Part shown: in pieces, positions 27,692 through 35,026 of the stretch | How the letters are laid out: every line of letters starts with the position of its first letter | How positions within the stretch are numbered: the stretch's first letter is position 1 | Origin: Luteibacter aegosomatissinici | GTDB lineage: Bacteria > Pseudomonadota > Gammaproteobacteria > Xanthomonadales > Rhodanobacteraceae | Reading direction: 5' to 3' | NCBI RefSeq assembly: GCF_023078495.1 | Contig: NZ_CP095742.1 | Coordinates: forward strand, 3,100,001-3,164,000 | Length of the DNA: 64,000 nt | Translations under genes and position numbers: made by a program | The notes under the pieces: generated by a model | Seen by the model: only the letters and a program-made list of their open reading frames with translations | What the model was told of the DNA's origin: nothing | The model's database searches: none

Positions 27692-28606
27692 ATGTTTGAC
27701 CTGCGCCAGCTGCGCTACTTCGTCGAGGTAGCGGAAACCCTGAGCTTCACCCAGGCAGCGCAGCGCCTGCACATTTCGCAGCCCCCACTTTCCCAGCAAA
27801 TACAGGCGCTTGAGGCCGATCTCGGCGTTCGCCTGCTCGACCGTAACCGGCGCCGCGTGGCCCTGACCGAGCCCGGCAGGATCTTCCTGATCGAGGCCAA
27901 GGCGATCCTCGCACGCGCCGAGGCCGCGCGAACCGTGGTGGCGGAAGCCGCGGCCGGGTTCACGGGCAACCTCAAGCTGGCCTACGCGCTCTCCATTTCT
28001 TTCCACCGGGCGCTGCCCGAGACCCTTATCCGCTTCTCGCATGCGGCGGCAGGCGTCAGCCTCCACCTGGTCGAGATGCCGACCAATGCCCAATACGACG
28101 CGCTGCTTAGCGGCCAGATCGATGTGGGCCTGCTCCGCGCACCGCCGGAGGGCGTCGCCAACGCGCGCCAGCTGAAGATGGAAGTGATCGACCAGGAGCC
28201 CCTGGTGCTTGCCCTGCCCGCCAGCCACCGCCTGGCCAGGCAACCCTCGGTGACCATGGCCGACCTCGCTGGCGAGCGCTTCGTCGCACCGCCGCGGGCG
28301 TATGCTGCCACTCTCATTGATCGCCTTAACATGCTGGCAGGCAAGGCAAATTTCCGCCCGAATATCTATCAGGAAGCGCAGCAGATCCCCTCCCTGCTCC
28401 CCCTGGTCGCCGCAGGCATGGGCGTGGCGCTGGTCCCGGCGTCGCTCCGCGCGGTCACCCTGGACAAGGTGGCTTTCGTGACGATCGATGACCCGGAAGC
28501 GTGGATGTTGCTTGCAGTGGGCTGGCGGGCCGACAATACGTCCCCCGTGCTGGAGATCTTCCTGCGCACGGTGCGCGAGGCCCGGGCGAAGCTGGGCCTC
28601 GGCTGA
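27692..28606 (+). CDS. LysR-family transcriptional regulator
   Basis: A 304-aa LTTR. The N-terminal winged helix '[40 protein letters not shown]' (residues 2-41) is textbook. The effector domain runs from about residue 90. The style (FRQLRYF…, PPLSQQI) resembles the CatR/BenM/PcaQ branch that controls aromatic and CoA-ester catabolism, and it follows scoAB in the same direction, though separated by a terminator. A role in scoAB control is plausible but unproven. Confidence 0.92.
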   Translation: MFDLRQLRYFVEVAETLSFTQAAQRLHISQPPLSQQIQALEADLGVRLLDRNRRRVALTEPGRIFLIEAKAILARAEAARTVVAEAAAGFTGNLKLAYALSISFHRALPETLIRFSHAAAGVSLHLVEMPTNAQYDALLSGQIDVGLLRAPPEGVANARQLKMEVIDQEPLVLALPASHRLARQPSVTMADLAGERFVAPPRAYAATLIDRLNMLAGKANFRPNIYQEAQQIPSLLPLVAAGMGVALVPASLRAVTLDKVAFVTIDDPEAWMLLAVGWRADNTSPVLEIFLRTVREARAKLGLG

Positions 28607-28627
28607 AACGCGAGTTGATTCCGGCGC

Positions 28628-28656
28628 TTGCGTTATCCCAAGGGGATGGTTACAAT
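28628..28656 (+). promoter_or_regulatory. Sigma-70 promoter of rpmJ
   Basis: TTGCGT and TACAAT are separated by exactly 17 nt, 40 nt before the GTG start of rpmJ. Confidence 0.7.
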
Positions 28657-28695
28657 CCCGTTTTTCCCGTATCTCATTTGTATCAGGAGCTGGCC

Positions 28696-28821
28696 GTGAA
28701 GGTGCTTTCTTCTTTGAAGTCCGCGAAGTCGCGTCACCGTGACTGCAAAGTCGTTCGCCGTCGCGGCAAGGTGTTCGTGATCTGCAAGTCGAACCCGCGT
28801 TTCAAGGCCCGTCAGCGCTAA
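28696..28821 (+). CDS. rpmJ: 50S ribosomal protein L36, zinc-independent (YkgO-like) form
   Basis: 41 aa from a GTG at 28696, preceded by CAGGAGCTGGCC. The sequence runs '[19 protein letters not shown]' to '[14 protein letters not shown]'. Zinc-binding L36 has three Cys and one His. This one has only Cys17 and Cys30 and has the length and 'SLKSAKxRHxDC' form of the Cys-poor YkgO type. It has its own promoter and terminator, outside any ribosomal operon. Confidence 0.95.
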   Translation: MKVLSSLKSAKSRHRDCKVVRRRGKVFVICKSNPRFKARQR

Positions 28822-28845
28822 TTACAGCCGCGATGGGTTCTGCTT

Positions 28846-28872
28846 AAAAGGCCGCGCAAGCGGCCTTTTTTG
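28846..28872 (+). terminator. Intrinsic terminator of rpmJ
   Basis: AAAAGGCCGC-GCAA-GCGGCCTTTTTT hairpin with a run of six T, 24 bp after the rpmJ stop. It also lies beyond the 3' end of the opposing diguanylate cyclase gene. Confidence 0.9.
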
Positions 28873-28931
28873 TTGCCCGCTCGGCGGGGCCCAGCTTACG
28901 CCAGCGCGCCGAGGCACGGCGCATGAACCGC

Positions 28932-30731
28932 TTAGCCCGAGGCTGCGACCGGGTACGGCGAATCCGGGATGTCCCCGCTATCGCCCATGAACACGCAATT
29001 GCGACCGGAGCGCTTGGCGCGGTAAAGCGCGCCATCCGCCACCACCAGCAAACGGTGCAACTCAAAACCGCATTGCAACGTGGACGCCACCCCAAAGCTC
29101 GCGGTCACCAGCAACTCCGGCCGCGACGGCGTCGCCGACGTTGCCGAGATCGACAAACGCAGCTGCTCCGCACGCGCCCGCGCCTGCGCCGGACTGCAAT
29201 CGGGCAACAGCACCGCGAATTCCTCACCGCCCAGCCGGCCAAACACATCACATGCGTGCAACGCACGGCGGCACACATCCACCGCACGCTTCAACACCTC
29301 GTCGCCCACCGAGTGGCCCCAGGTATCGTTCACGTTCTTGAAGTGATCCAGGTCAAACAGGATCAGGCACGCCCCACGATCCGACCGCGCACCGTACGCA
29401 AGTACCCGCTCCGACTGCTCCACGAAATGCTCGCGGTTGCAGATGCCCGTCAGGCCATCCCGGCGCGCCATGCGCATGAAGCGCAATTGGGAACGGCGCA
29501 GGCGCAGCACCAGCGCCACGATACCGACCAGGCAAAGACCCAGCACGAAGATGTACAGGCGACCGGTTTCCACTTCCTTCTTGTCCAGCGCATTGGACAG
29601 CCGCAGGATCTCGTTCTTCTTGTTCAGGGCATCCACTTCGGCCTTGCGAGCCACCACCTGCTGATCGACGATCTGGAAGGCCAGGCTGCGTGCGCTGATA
29701 TCGTCCAGGTACGCCTTGTCCGCCGCCATATACTGTTCGTGGTAATTAAGCGCCGCCTGCGCATTGCCCAACCGCTGCTCCACTTCGTACAACACCTTGA
29801 AGCCGGTGCGCTTCGGGTCGGTGAACTCGTCACGCACCGAGCCCGCCACGGCGGAAAGGGCATAACGCCGCGCATTCGCCAGGTCATCCATGGCCAGGTA
29901 GGCGCTCGCCAGGCTCGCATCGAACTCTGCAAGCAGGGTTGCGTAGCTGGTATCGCGCAGGTCATCACGGTGCGGTTCAAGCAGGTCGATCGCGGCCCGC
30001 GGCTGGCCATGGCGGAGGTAGAACGACCCGATGTCGGCGCGCATGGTATCGGCGAACACCGTGTCACCCGCCTTGTCGCACGAGACAATGGCGCGCTGAT
30101 ATTCCGGGTCGATCGATACCAGCCGGTTCGCCTCGCTGCGGGCACGCAACAGGTGCTGCATACCCTTGCATTCGGTTTCATCTTCCGGCGGTTGATCCAC
30201 CATCTGCTTCGCATACGCTTCGGCCGCATCGAACTGCCCGGCCGAACTGAGCAACTGTGACGCCTCGCCCAGTGCGGCGAAGCGCGCCCGCGCATCACGA
30301 ATTGACGGCAGCAGCTCCTGCATCTGGTTGAGGCGGCGGAAGGCGTCCTCGTAACGGTGGGACACGCCGAACAGGTTGATCAAGGTGGCGAGTGCGCGGA
30401 CGCGCAACACCGCATCAGGCGACGTATCGGCCACGCTCTCCAACAGGCCGCGGCCCTTGTCGAAATCACCCACCCACGTCGCACGCCATCCCTCGAGGAA
30501 CGCGAGTTTCGTGGCGGTTGCCGCGTCCATTTGCGCCCGCATGGGGGCGGCATCCTGGAGCAAATGAGTGAAGCCGTCGAAATCGGCGTGCTTGACCTGG
30601 TCGGCGCGCTCCAGCATCTCGGCGGCCTGCGCAGGTGTCCTGGCCGCCTCTGCATGCGCGGCCGCCATACCCGCAACGGGTACGGCCAACAGGAACAATG
30701 CATGGCGGATCCAGCGGCTCACAGGCATCAA
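28932..30731 (-). CDS. Membrane diguanylate cyclase with periplasmic TPR-like sensor
   Basis: A 599-aa protein. A signal or anchor sequence (ALFLLAVPVAGMAAAHAEA) is followed by about 350 residues of helical-repeat (TPR-like) periplasmic sensor, a short coiled coil and a membrane helix near residues 393-415 (LYIFVLGLCLVGIVALVLRL). The GGDEF domain has 'DGLTGICNREHF', 'LFDLDHFKNVNDTWGH' and 'GRLGGEEFAVLLPD' (GGEEF at 501-505), so it should make c-di-GMP. The allosteric RxxD inhibitory site five residues before GGEEF reads HACD, so product inhibition at the I-site is not expected. The start overlaps the stop of the upstream 102-aa gene by 4 bp. Confidence 0.93.
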   Translation of the reverse strand: MMPVSRWIRHALFLLAVPVAGMAAAHAEAARTPAQAAEMLERADQVKHADFDGFTHLLQDAAPMRAQMDAATATKLAFLEGWRATWVGDFDKGRGLLESVADTSPDAVLRVRALATLINLFGVSHRYEDAFRRLNQMQELLPSIRDARARFAALGEASQLLSSAGQFDAAEAYAKQMVDQPPEDETECKGMQHLLRARSEANRLVSIDPEYQRAIVSCDKAGDTVFADTMRADIGSFYLRHGQPRAAIDLLEPHRDDLRDTSYATLLAEFDASLASAYLAMDDLANARRYALSAVAGSVRDEFTDPKRTGFKVLYEVEQRLGNAQAALNYHEQYMAADKAYLDDISARSLAFQIVDQQVVARKAEVDALNKKNEILRLSNALDKKEVETGRLYIFVLGLCLVGIVALVLRLRRSQLRFMRMARRDGLTGICNREHFVEQSERVLAYGARSDRGACLILFDLDHFKNVNDTWGHSVGDEVLKRAVDVCRRALHACDVFGRLGGEEFAVLLPDCSPAQARARAEQLRLSISATSATPSRPELLVTASFGVASTLQCGFELHRLLVVADGALYRAKRSGRNCVFMGDSGDIPDSPYPVAASG

Positions 30732-31036
30732 TGTCCCTTCCTTGGTGGAGCGTCGGGCCCCTTTTTCTTCAACGGCTCGGTACCGTCGTCGTCGTCCTCG
30801 CCGCCATCCTCATCCGGCGCCTCTTCCTCATCCGGACCCGGCATCTGGGTGGCGATAAACCGGGCGCCGCCAAGCAACGCGCGCAGCGCGCCCGCATCGC
30901 CGCCGGCAAGGGCCTCGCGCGTTGCTTCGTCATCAATCCCCAGCGCCGTGAGCAGCGCATCGCGATCAGCCGCGGGGCCCCATCGCAATGCCGCGTCCTG
31001 CCCGACGCGGGCGAGAAAGTCCATGACGTTTCCCAT
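30728..31036 (-). CDS. Small protein with acidic tail, co-translated with the diguanylate cyclase
   Basis: A 102-aa protein of unknown family. The N-terminal ~60 residues are helical with hydrophobic repeats ('VMDFLARVGQDAALRWG', 'DALLTALGIDDEATREALAGGDAGALRALLGG'), reminiscent of Nif11-like leader sequences. The rest is disordered: a dense Asp/Glu stretch (about residues 67-86) followed by a Lys/Pro/Arg tail. No signal peptide. It is coupled to the diguanylate cyclase by ATGA. I see no modification enzyme that would support a RiPP role; an acidic adaptor for the cyclase is equally possible. Confidence 0.7.
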   Translation of the reverse strand: MGNVMDFLARVGQDAALRWGPAADRDALLTALGIDDEATREALAGGDAGALRALLGGARFIATQMPGPDEEEAPDEDGGEDDDDGTEPLKKKGPDAPPRKGH

Positions 31037-31197
31037 CGCACCTGTCCGTTGGACCGGAGGCCTTGCCCCCGGCCCGCTTGGCTCGCCTCCCCTCGAGGCA
31101 AATCATGGCGCGATCATACCGCCCCGGGCTGCGGTGCAGTAGTAGGCCACCCGGCCGGGCCCAAAGGGTCGAGACCACGGTCACACCACCCGGGTGC

Positions 31198-31689
31198 TCA
31201 GGGCTCCAGAGCGACCGTGCAATCGATACCCTGGCGGGCCATCTTGGCGTACGGGCAGAGCCGCTCGGTACAACGCACCAGCTCCTCCGCGAGCGGCCGC
31301 GCGACACCGGGCAGGGCAATACGCACATCCGCCACGAGCGTGAACTGGCCGTCCACCGGGTCACGGCCGAACGTGACCCGGGCCTTCACGGCTGCATCCG
31401 GTATGGCAATCGAGGAACGCTCGGCGAGCAACGTAAGCGCGCCGTGGAAGCACGCGGCGAATCCCGCCGCGAACAGTTGCTCGGGATTCGTCCCACCACC
31501 AGGGCCACCGAGGGCCATGGGCAGGCGCAACGCGACATCCAGTTCGCCGTCGGAAGAACGTGCGATGCCCGATGCCCTCGCGTGGGCGGCAACACCACCT
31601 GTCACGGTGACATCTGCCGTATAGAGCGGCTGGAAGGCATCGCCGTGGTACCGGTCGAGGAAAGAAACGTGGGGCGCCCTGGGCTCCAT
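31198..31689 (-). CDS. ohr: Organic hydroperoxide resistance protein (Ohr/OsmC family)
   Basis: A 163-aa thiol peroxidase that reduces organic peroxides. The two redox Cys are in 'AACFHGALTLLAERS' and 'RCTERLCPYAKMARQG', the Ohr pattern. The N-terminal 'PLYTADVTVTGGVAAHARAS' fits Ohr rather than OsmC. The start at 31689 follows a strong GGGGAGG; an in-frame start 60 nt upstream would run into the neighbouring gene. It lies 17 bp after the NmrA-like reductase and is probably the last gene of the operon driven from the ECF41 promoter at 33.83 kb. Confidence 0.93.
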   Translation of the reverse strand: MEPRAPHVSFLDRYHGDAFQPLYTADVTVTGGVAAHARASGIARSSDGELDVALRLPMALGGPGGGTNPEQLFAAGFAACFHGALTLLAERSSIAIPDAAVKARVTFGRDPVDGQFTLVADVRIALPGVARPLAEELVRCTERLCPYAKMARQGIDCTVALEP

Positions 31690-31706
31690 GGCAACGCTAC
31701 CTCCCC

Positions 31707-32474
31707 TCAGGCTGCGCCGTGCGCGCCTGCGGATTGGGCGGCCAGCCACGCATCGAGACCCACCTTGCCCAGGTGCGCGCCTGGGCCAGGTAGCAGCGAA
31801 CCCCAGCTGATGACGCCCCCGAAATACGGTGCGCCGGGATCGCCTTTCACCTGGCGTGCGTCGCCCTTGGCGCGCAGATAGCGCCGCACGAGTTCGTCCA
31901 TGGGGAGGGCCTCTGGCCCAGCAATCTCGGTGAACCCGTTGATGGGCGGGGCCATGGCTGCGTCGGCGACGGCGGCGGCGACCTCCTCGGCGGCAATAGG
32001 CTGGATGCCTCCGGTCGATACGGAAATAGCCGGGCCCTGCCCCGCCTCGTTGGCGATACCGCCTGTGAATTCGAGGAACTGCGTGGCGCGCACGATGCTG
32101 TAGGGCACCCCCGCGTCACGAATGATCCCTTCCTGCGCATCCTTGGCCGCAAAGTAGGCGTTGCCCGGCTTGCGGTCGGTACCCACGATGGACAAGGCCA
32201 CGTGATGCGCCACGCCAGCCTTGCGCTCCGCCGCGGCGATGTTGTGCCCGGCGGTGGTAAAGAAATGCATCACGTCATCCGCGGCGAAGGATGGCGAGTT
32301 CGCCACATCCACCACGGTATGCACGCCCGCCATCGCGGCATCGAGCCCTTCCCCCGTAAGCGTATTCACACCAGTGGAAGGTGCCGCGGCCACCGCGTCG
32401 TGGCCGTGTTCACGCAGGCGCGCGACCACCTTGCTGCCGATAAGGCCGGTACCGCCGATAACAAGGATCTTCAT
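31707..32474 (-). CDS. NAD(P)-binding NmrA/atypical-SDR family protein
   Basis: A 255-aa Rossmann protein with 'KILVIGGTGLIGSKVVARL' at the N-terminus (GxxGxxG), a 'VHTVVDVANSPSF' strand and 'HHVALSIVGTDRKPGNAYFAAK'. The Tyr-x3-Lys pair of classical SDRs appears only as YFAAK. It belongs to the NmrA/TMR-like group, members of which act as oxidoreductases or redox sensors. ECF41 sigma factors are typically linked to a carboxymuconolactone decarboxylase, an oxidoreductase or an epimerase, so this gene fits the second slot of that circuit. Confidence 0.88.
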   Translation of the reverse strand: MKILVIGGTGLIGSKVVARLREHGHDAVAAAPSTGVNTLTGEGLDAAMAGVHTVVDVANSPSFAADDVMHFFTTAGHNIAAAERKAGVAHHVALSIVGTDRKPGNAYFAAKDAQEGIIRDAGVPYSIVRATQFLEFTGGIANEAGQGPAISVSTGGIQPIAAEEVAAAVADAAMAPPINGFTEIAGPEALPMDELVRRYLRAKGDARQVKGDPGAPYFGGVISWGSLLPGPGAHLGKVGLDAWLAAQSAGAHGAA

Positions 32475-32548
32475 GGCTATCTCCGAACGTCGCTTTGGAA
32501 GGGAAGGCTAGGCTCCCGGCCGGGGTGCGGGTAGACCCGCACACGTCC

Positions 32549-33556
32549 TCACCGTGTTGCCGCGGATGCACCAATGCGATTGTCGTCACCGCATTCAAAA
32601 TCGAGCGAGCGGATGGCTGCGATCATGTAATCCACGAACACGCGAATACGCGAGGGCAGTTGCTGGCGGCTCAGGTAGCACACGTAGTGCCCACGGTCTT
32701 CCGGGGCATGCTGGGGAAGGCATGCGACCAGGCGCCCCGCCTTCATGTGGTCACACACCTGGTAACCGGCAAGCTGCGCCAGCCCTTCCCCATCCAGGGC
32801 CGCCTGCAACACCAGGTCGGCATCGTTGAACGACAGCATGGAGGCCGGGCGCACTTTCTTGTCACGGCCATCCACGCGGAATTCCCAGTCGAACGTGCGC
32901 CCATTTGTCAGCCGGTAACCCAGGCATTCGTGCGCGGCAATGTCATCCAGCGAACGGGGCGCGGGGTACCGCGCCAGGTAGCCGGGCGAGGCACACAGGA
33001 ACATGCGCATCGGCACGATCTGCCGCGCGATCACCTGGCTATCCTCCATGCGGCCATTGCGGAAGGCGACATCCACATGATCGGTGATGAAATCCGCCGG
33101 GCGGTCATCCAGCAGCAGCTCCACGGCGACATCGGGGTAAGCGGCGCGGAAGCCATGAAGCAGCGGCGCCACCACCTTGCGGCCAAACCCGACCGCGGCA
33201 CTGATGCGCAGCCGCCCGCGCGGCGGGCCCTCACGCAGCTCACGCATGTCCTCCAGCGCCTGGGCGATTCGCTCGACGCCTGGCTGGCAGTTCTCGAAAA
33301 ACAACGAGCCCTCCGGCGTGAGCGACGTGCTGCGCGTGGTGCGTGAAAACAGCCGTGCACCGACCTGTTGCTCCAGCTTCTGCACGCTACGACTCACCGC
33401 GCTACGACCGATGCCAAGGCGATCGGCGGCACGTGCGAAGCTTCCTTCGTTGACGACCGCAATAAAGGCGATCACGCCGGCGTAACTGGCGGAGAAGCTC
33501 GAGGTGAGCGCATCGGCACCCACGCGGGCGGCTTGTGGGAAGGGCGTGACGTTCAT
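32549..33556 (-). CDS. LysR-family transcriptional regulator
   Basis: A 335-aa LTTR with an unusually long N-terminal extension (about 25 residues) before the winged helix 'AGVIAFIAVVNEGSFARAADRLGIGRSAVSRSVQKLEQ'. The effector-binding domain contains 'PRGRLRISAAVGFGRKVVAPLLHGF'. The ATG at 33556 overlaps the stop of the region-4 sigma fragment (ATGA), which selects this start over an upstream in-frame one. It probably controls redox or detoxification genes nearby. Confidence 0.9.
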   Translation of the reverse strand: MNVTPFPQAARVGADALTSSFSASYAGVIAFIAVVNEGSFARAADRLGIGRSAVSRSVQKLEQQVGARLFSRTTRSTSLTPEGSLFFENCQPGVERIAQALEDMRELREGPPRGRLRISAAVGFGRKVVAPLLHGFRAAYPDVAVELLLDDRPADFITDHVDVAFRNGRMEDSQVIARQIVPMRMFLCASPGYLARYPAPRSLDDIAAHECLGYRLTNGRTFDWEFRVDGRDKKVRPASMLSFNDADLVLQAALDGEGLAQLAGYQVCDHMKAGRLVACLPQHAPEDRGHYVCYLSRQQLPSRIRVFVDYMIAAIRSLDFECGDDNRIGASAATR

Positions 33557-33822
33557 GGCGTGTCTCCATGGGTGCCGGCGTGCAGGGCACGCAGGCGCGA
33601 TCGGGCGTCGTCGATCAGCTGGCGGCATGCCCGTCCATCGCGACCGAGCAAGGCGGCAACTTCATCAAGGGGCTTGCCAAGCACATCGCTCAGCAGGAAG
33701 GCGAGGCGAGGCAGCGGGGGCACCTGCTGCAGGGCCGCCTGGAACTCGGTCCAGACACGGTCGCACCCAACCTGGCTGTAGGCGTCTGCGATGGGCGACG
33801 GCATGGTGTCGTGGGTATCCAT
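33553..33822 (-). CDS. Region-4-only sigma-like protein under an ECF41 promoter
   Basis: 89 aa from the ATG at 33822 (in-frame alternatives at 33804 and 33864). Most of it aligns to region 4 of the ECF41 sigma encoded at 35027: 'FQAALQQVPPLPRLAFLLSD' against 'FLALLERLAPEARAAFLLRE', and 'GRDGRACRQLIDDARSRL' against 'GKSEAACRQLVHRAREQL'. The -35-recognition helix core ACRQL is the same. Region 2 (core binding and -10 reading) is absent. It is not a decayed fragment of a larger frame: it has its own promoter (CGTC lies 8 nt before the ATG) and is coupled to the LysR gene by ATGA. It could bind TGTCACA boxes without initiating, acting as a competitor or repressor; that is inference. Confidence 0.75.
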   Translation of the reverse strand: MDTHDTMPSPIADAYSQVGCDRVWTEFQAALQQVPPLPRLAFLLSDVLGKPLDEVAALLGRDGRACRQLIDDARSRLRALHAGTHGDTP

Positions 33823-33830
33823 GCCTATCA

Positions 33831-33857
33831 GACGAGGCAGCCCCCGGCGTTGTGACA
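33831..33857 (-). promoter_or_regulatory. ECF41-type promoter (leftward)
   Basis: The minus strand reads TGTCACA-N16-CGTC, an exact match to the published ECF41 consensus. CGTC ends 8 nt before the ATG of the region-4 protein, so the transcript would be leaderless or nearly so. The -35 box sits in the odd palindrome GTTGTGACAAC. Confidence 0.8.
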
Positions 33858-33985
33858 ACGGCATTGGTGCGTTCAACGCAACACCGTGCAGACGCCGTCG
33901 TGGCTACCGAACACGGGAAGCGGAGCCTAGCTTGTACCCGTCCCGGCACACCGGGCCCTCCCTTCCCTACCGCAAGGATCCACCC

Positions 33986-34468
33986 ATGAGCGACCGTCTC
34001 GATTACCAGCTGCAATCGCCCGAGTTCACCAGGAAGCTGGTCGAACTTTCGATGGCGCAGCGCAAGGGCAGCAGCATCGAGCCCGGCCTGAAGCACATGC
34101 TCGACCTGCGTGCCTCACAGATAAACGGCTGCGGCTTTTGCGTCGATATGCATGTCAAGGAAGCTATCGCTGGCGGCGAGCGCCAGCTGCGCCTGCACCA
34201 CGTGGCCATCTGGCGCGAATCGGACCAGTTCACCCCGCGCGAACGTGCCGCGCTGGCGTATACCGAAGCCCTGACCCACCTCAAACCGGAAGGCATCACG
34301 GACGAGCTCTACAAGACCGTACGCGAGCAGTTCTCGGAAAAGGAGCTCTCCGACCTGACCTTCGCAATCATGACCATCAACGCCTGGAATCGCGTCAACG
34401 TGGCGTTCCACACCGTGCCGGGCTCGCTGGATAAGGCCTACGGACTGGACAAGGTCGCCGTCGGCTGA
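33986..34468 (+). CDS. Carboxymuconolactone decarboxylase / AhpD-like protein
   Basis: A 160-aa CMD-family protein with the AhpD-type redox motif 'NGCGFCVDMHVKEA' (CxxC plus His), 'FTPRERAALAYTEALT' and 'NAWNRVNVAFH'. Members with CxxC act as alkylhydroperoxidases. ATG 33986 follows AAGGATCCACCC; longer in-frame starts cross the divergent promoter region and are unlikely. The cupin gene is 28 bp downstream. CMD genes are the commonest partners and targets of ECF41 sigma factors, although I find no exact ECF41 promoter directly upstream on this strand. Confidence 0.93.
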   Translation: MSDRLDYQLQSPEFTRKLVELSMAQRKGSSIEPGLKHMLDLRASQINGCGFCVDMHVKEAIAGGERQLRLHHVAIWRESDQFTPRERAALAYTEALTHLKPEGITDELYKTVREQFSEKELSDLTFAIMTINAWNRVNVAFHTVPGSLDKAYGLDKVAVG

Positions 34469-34495
34469 TCGCACCTACTTACTGAGGACGTGTCT

Positions 34496-34924
34496 ATGAA
34501 CGCCATCTACAAGATCGCCGCGTTGGGTTTGCTCGTTGCCACAGGCAGCGCGCTGGCACACGGTGACGAACATGCACCCACGACGGTGCAGCCGAAGGTC
34601 ACCCTGCTCAGCAACCACGACATGCCCGACGTGCCGGGCAAGGAAATCACCACCATTACCGTCGACTACCCACCGGGCGTGGTCGAGCACGTGCACCACC
34701 ACGACGCCAACGCCATCGTCTACGTGCTGGAAGGCAACATCATCGAAGGTGTGCAAGGCCAGCCGGAGCAACACCTGAAGGCCGGCGATACCTTCTACGA
34801 AGGCCCCAACGACACCCACACCATCGGCCGCAACGCCAGCCAGACCGAGCCTGCCCGGTTCGTGGTCTTCATCGTCCACGACAAGGGCAAGCCCATCGTG
34901 CTGCCGGGCGCCAAGGGTCGGTAA
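34496..34924 (+). CDS. Exported cupin-domain protein
   Basis: A 142-aa single-domain cupin with a signal peptide (NAIYKIAALGLLVATGSALA, cleaved before HGDEHAP). Cupin motif 1 is 'VVEHVHHHDANAIVYVLEG' (three metal-binding His plus a downstream acidic position); motif 2 is 'GPNDTHTIGRNAS'. The start ATG follows TGAGGACGTGTCT. It is co-directional with and 28 bp from the CMD gene. Periplasmic cupins in such loci often bind or inactivate small reactive metabolites, but no substrate can be named. Confidence 0.88.
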   Translation: MNAIYKIAALGLLVATGSALAHGDEHAPTTVQPKVTLLSNHDMPDVPGKEITTITVDYPPGVVEHVHHHDANAIVYVLEGNIIEGVQGQPEQHLKAGDTFYEGPNDTHTIGRNASQTEPARFVVFIVHDKGKPIVLPGAKGR

Positions 34925-34990
34925 GCGCTCCTGCGAGGCGCCGCTTCGGTCAAAAAGCGCAGGAACTTGCTGGACGGCCGTGCAGGCTCG

Positions 34991-35017
34991 TGTCACAACT
35001 CACAGGGCTGATACGTC
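34991..35017 (+). promoter_or_regulatory. ECF41-type promoter of the ECF41 sigma gene (autoregulatory)
   Basis: TGTCACA-N16-CGTC on the plus strand, exact consensus, with CGTC ending 9 nt before the sigma ATG. The geometry is almost the same as the leftward copy at 33831-33857. Confidence 0.82.
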
Positions 35018-35026
35018 TGGAGTGAC

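Noticed and set aside
33553-33822. Region-4 sigma fragment as a pseudogene
   Set aside because: It has an exact ECF41 promoter, an intact helix-turn-helix and ATGA coupling to LysR, all of which argue for a working gene.
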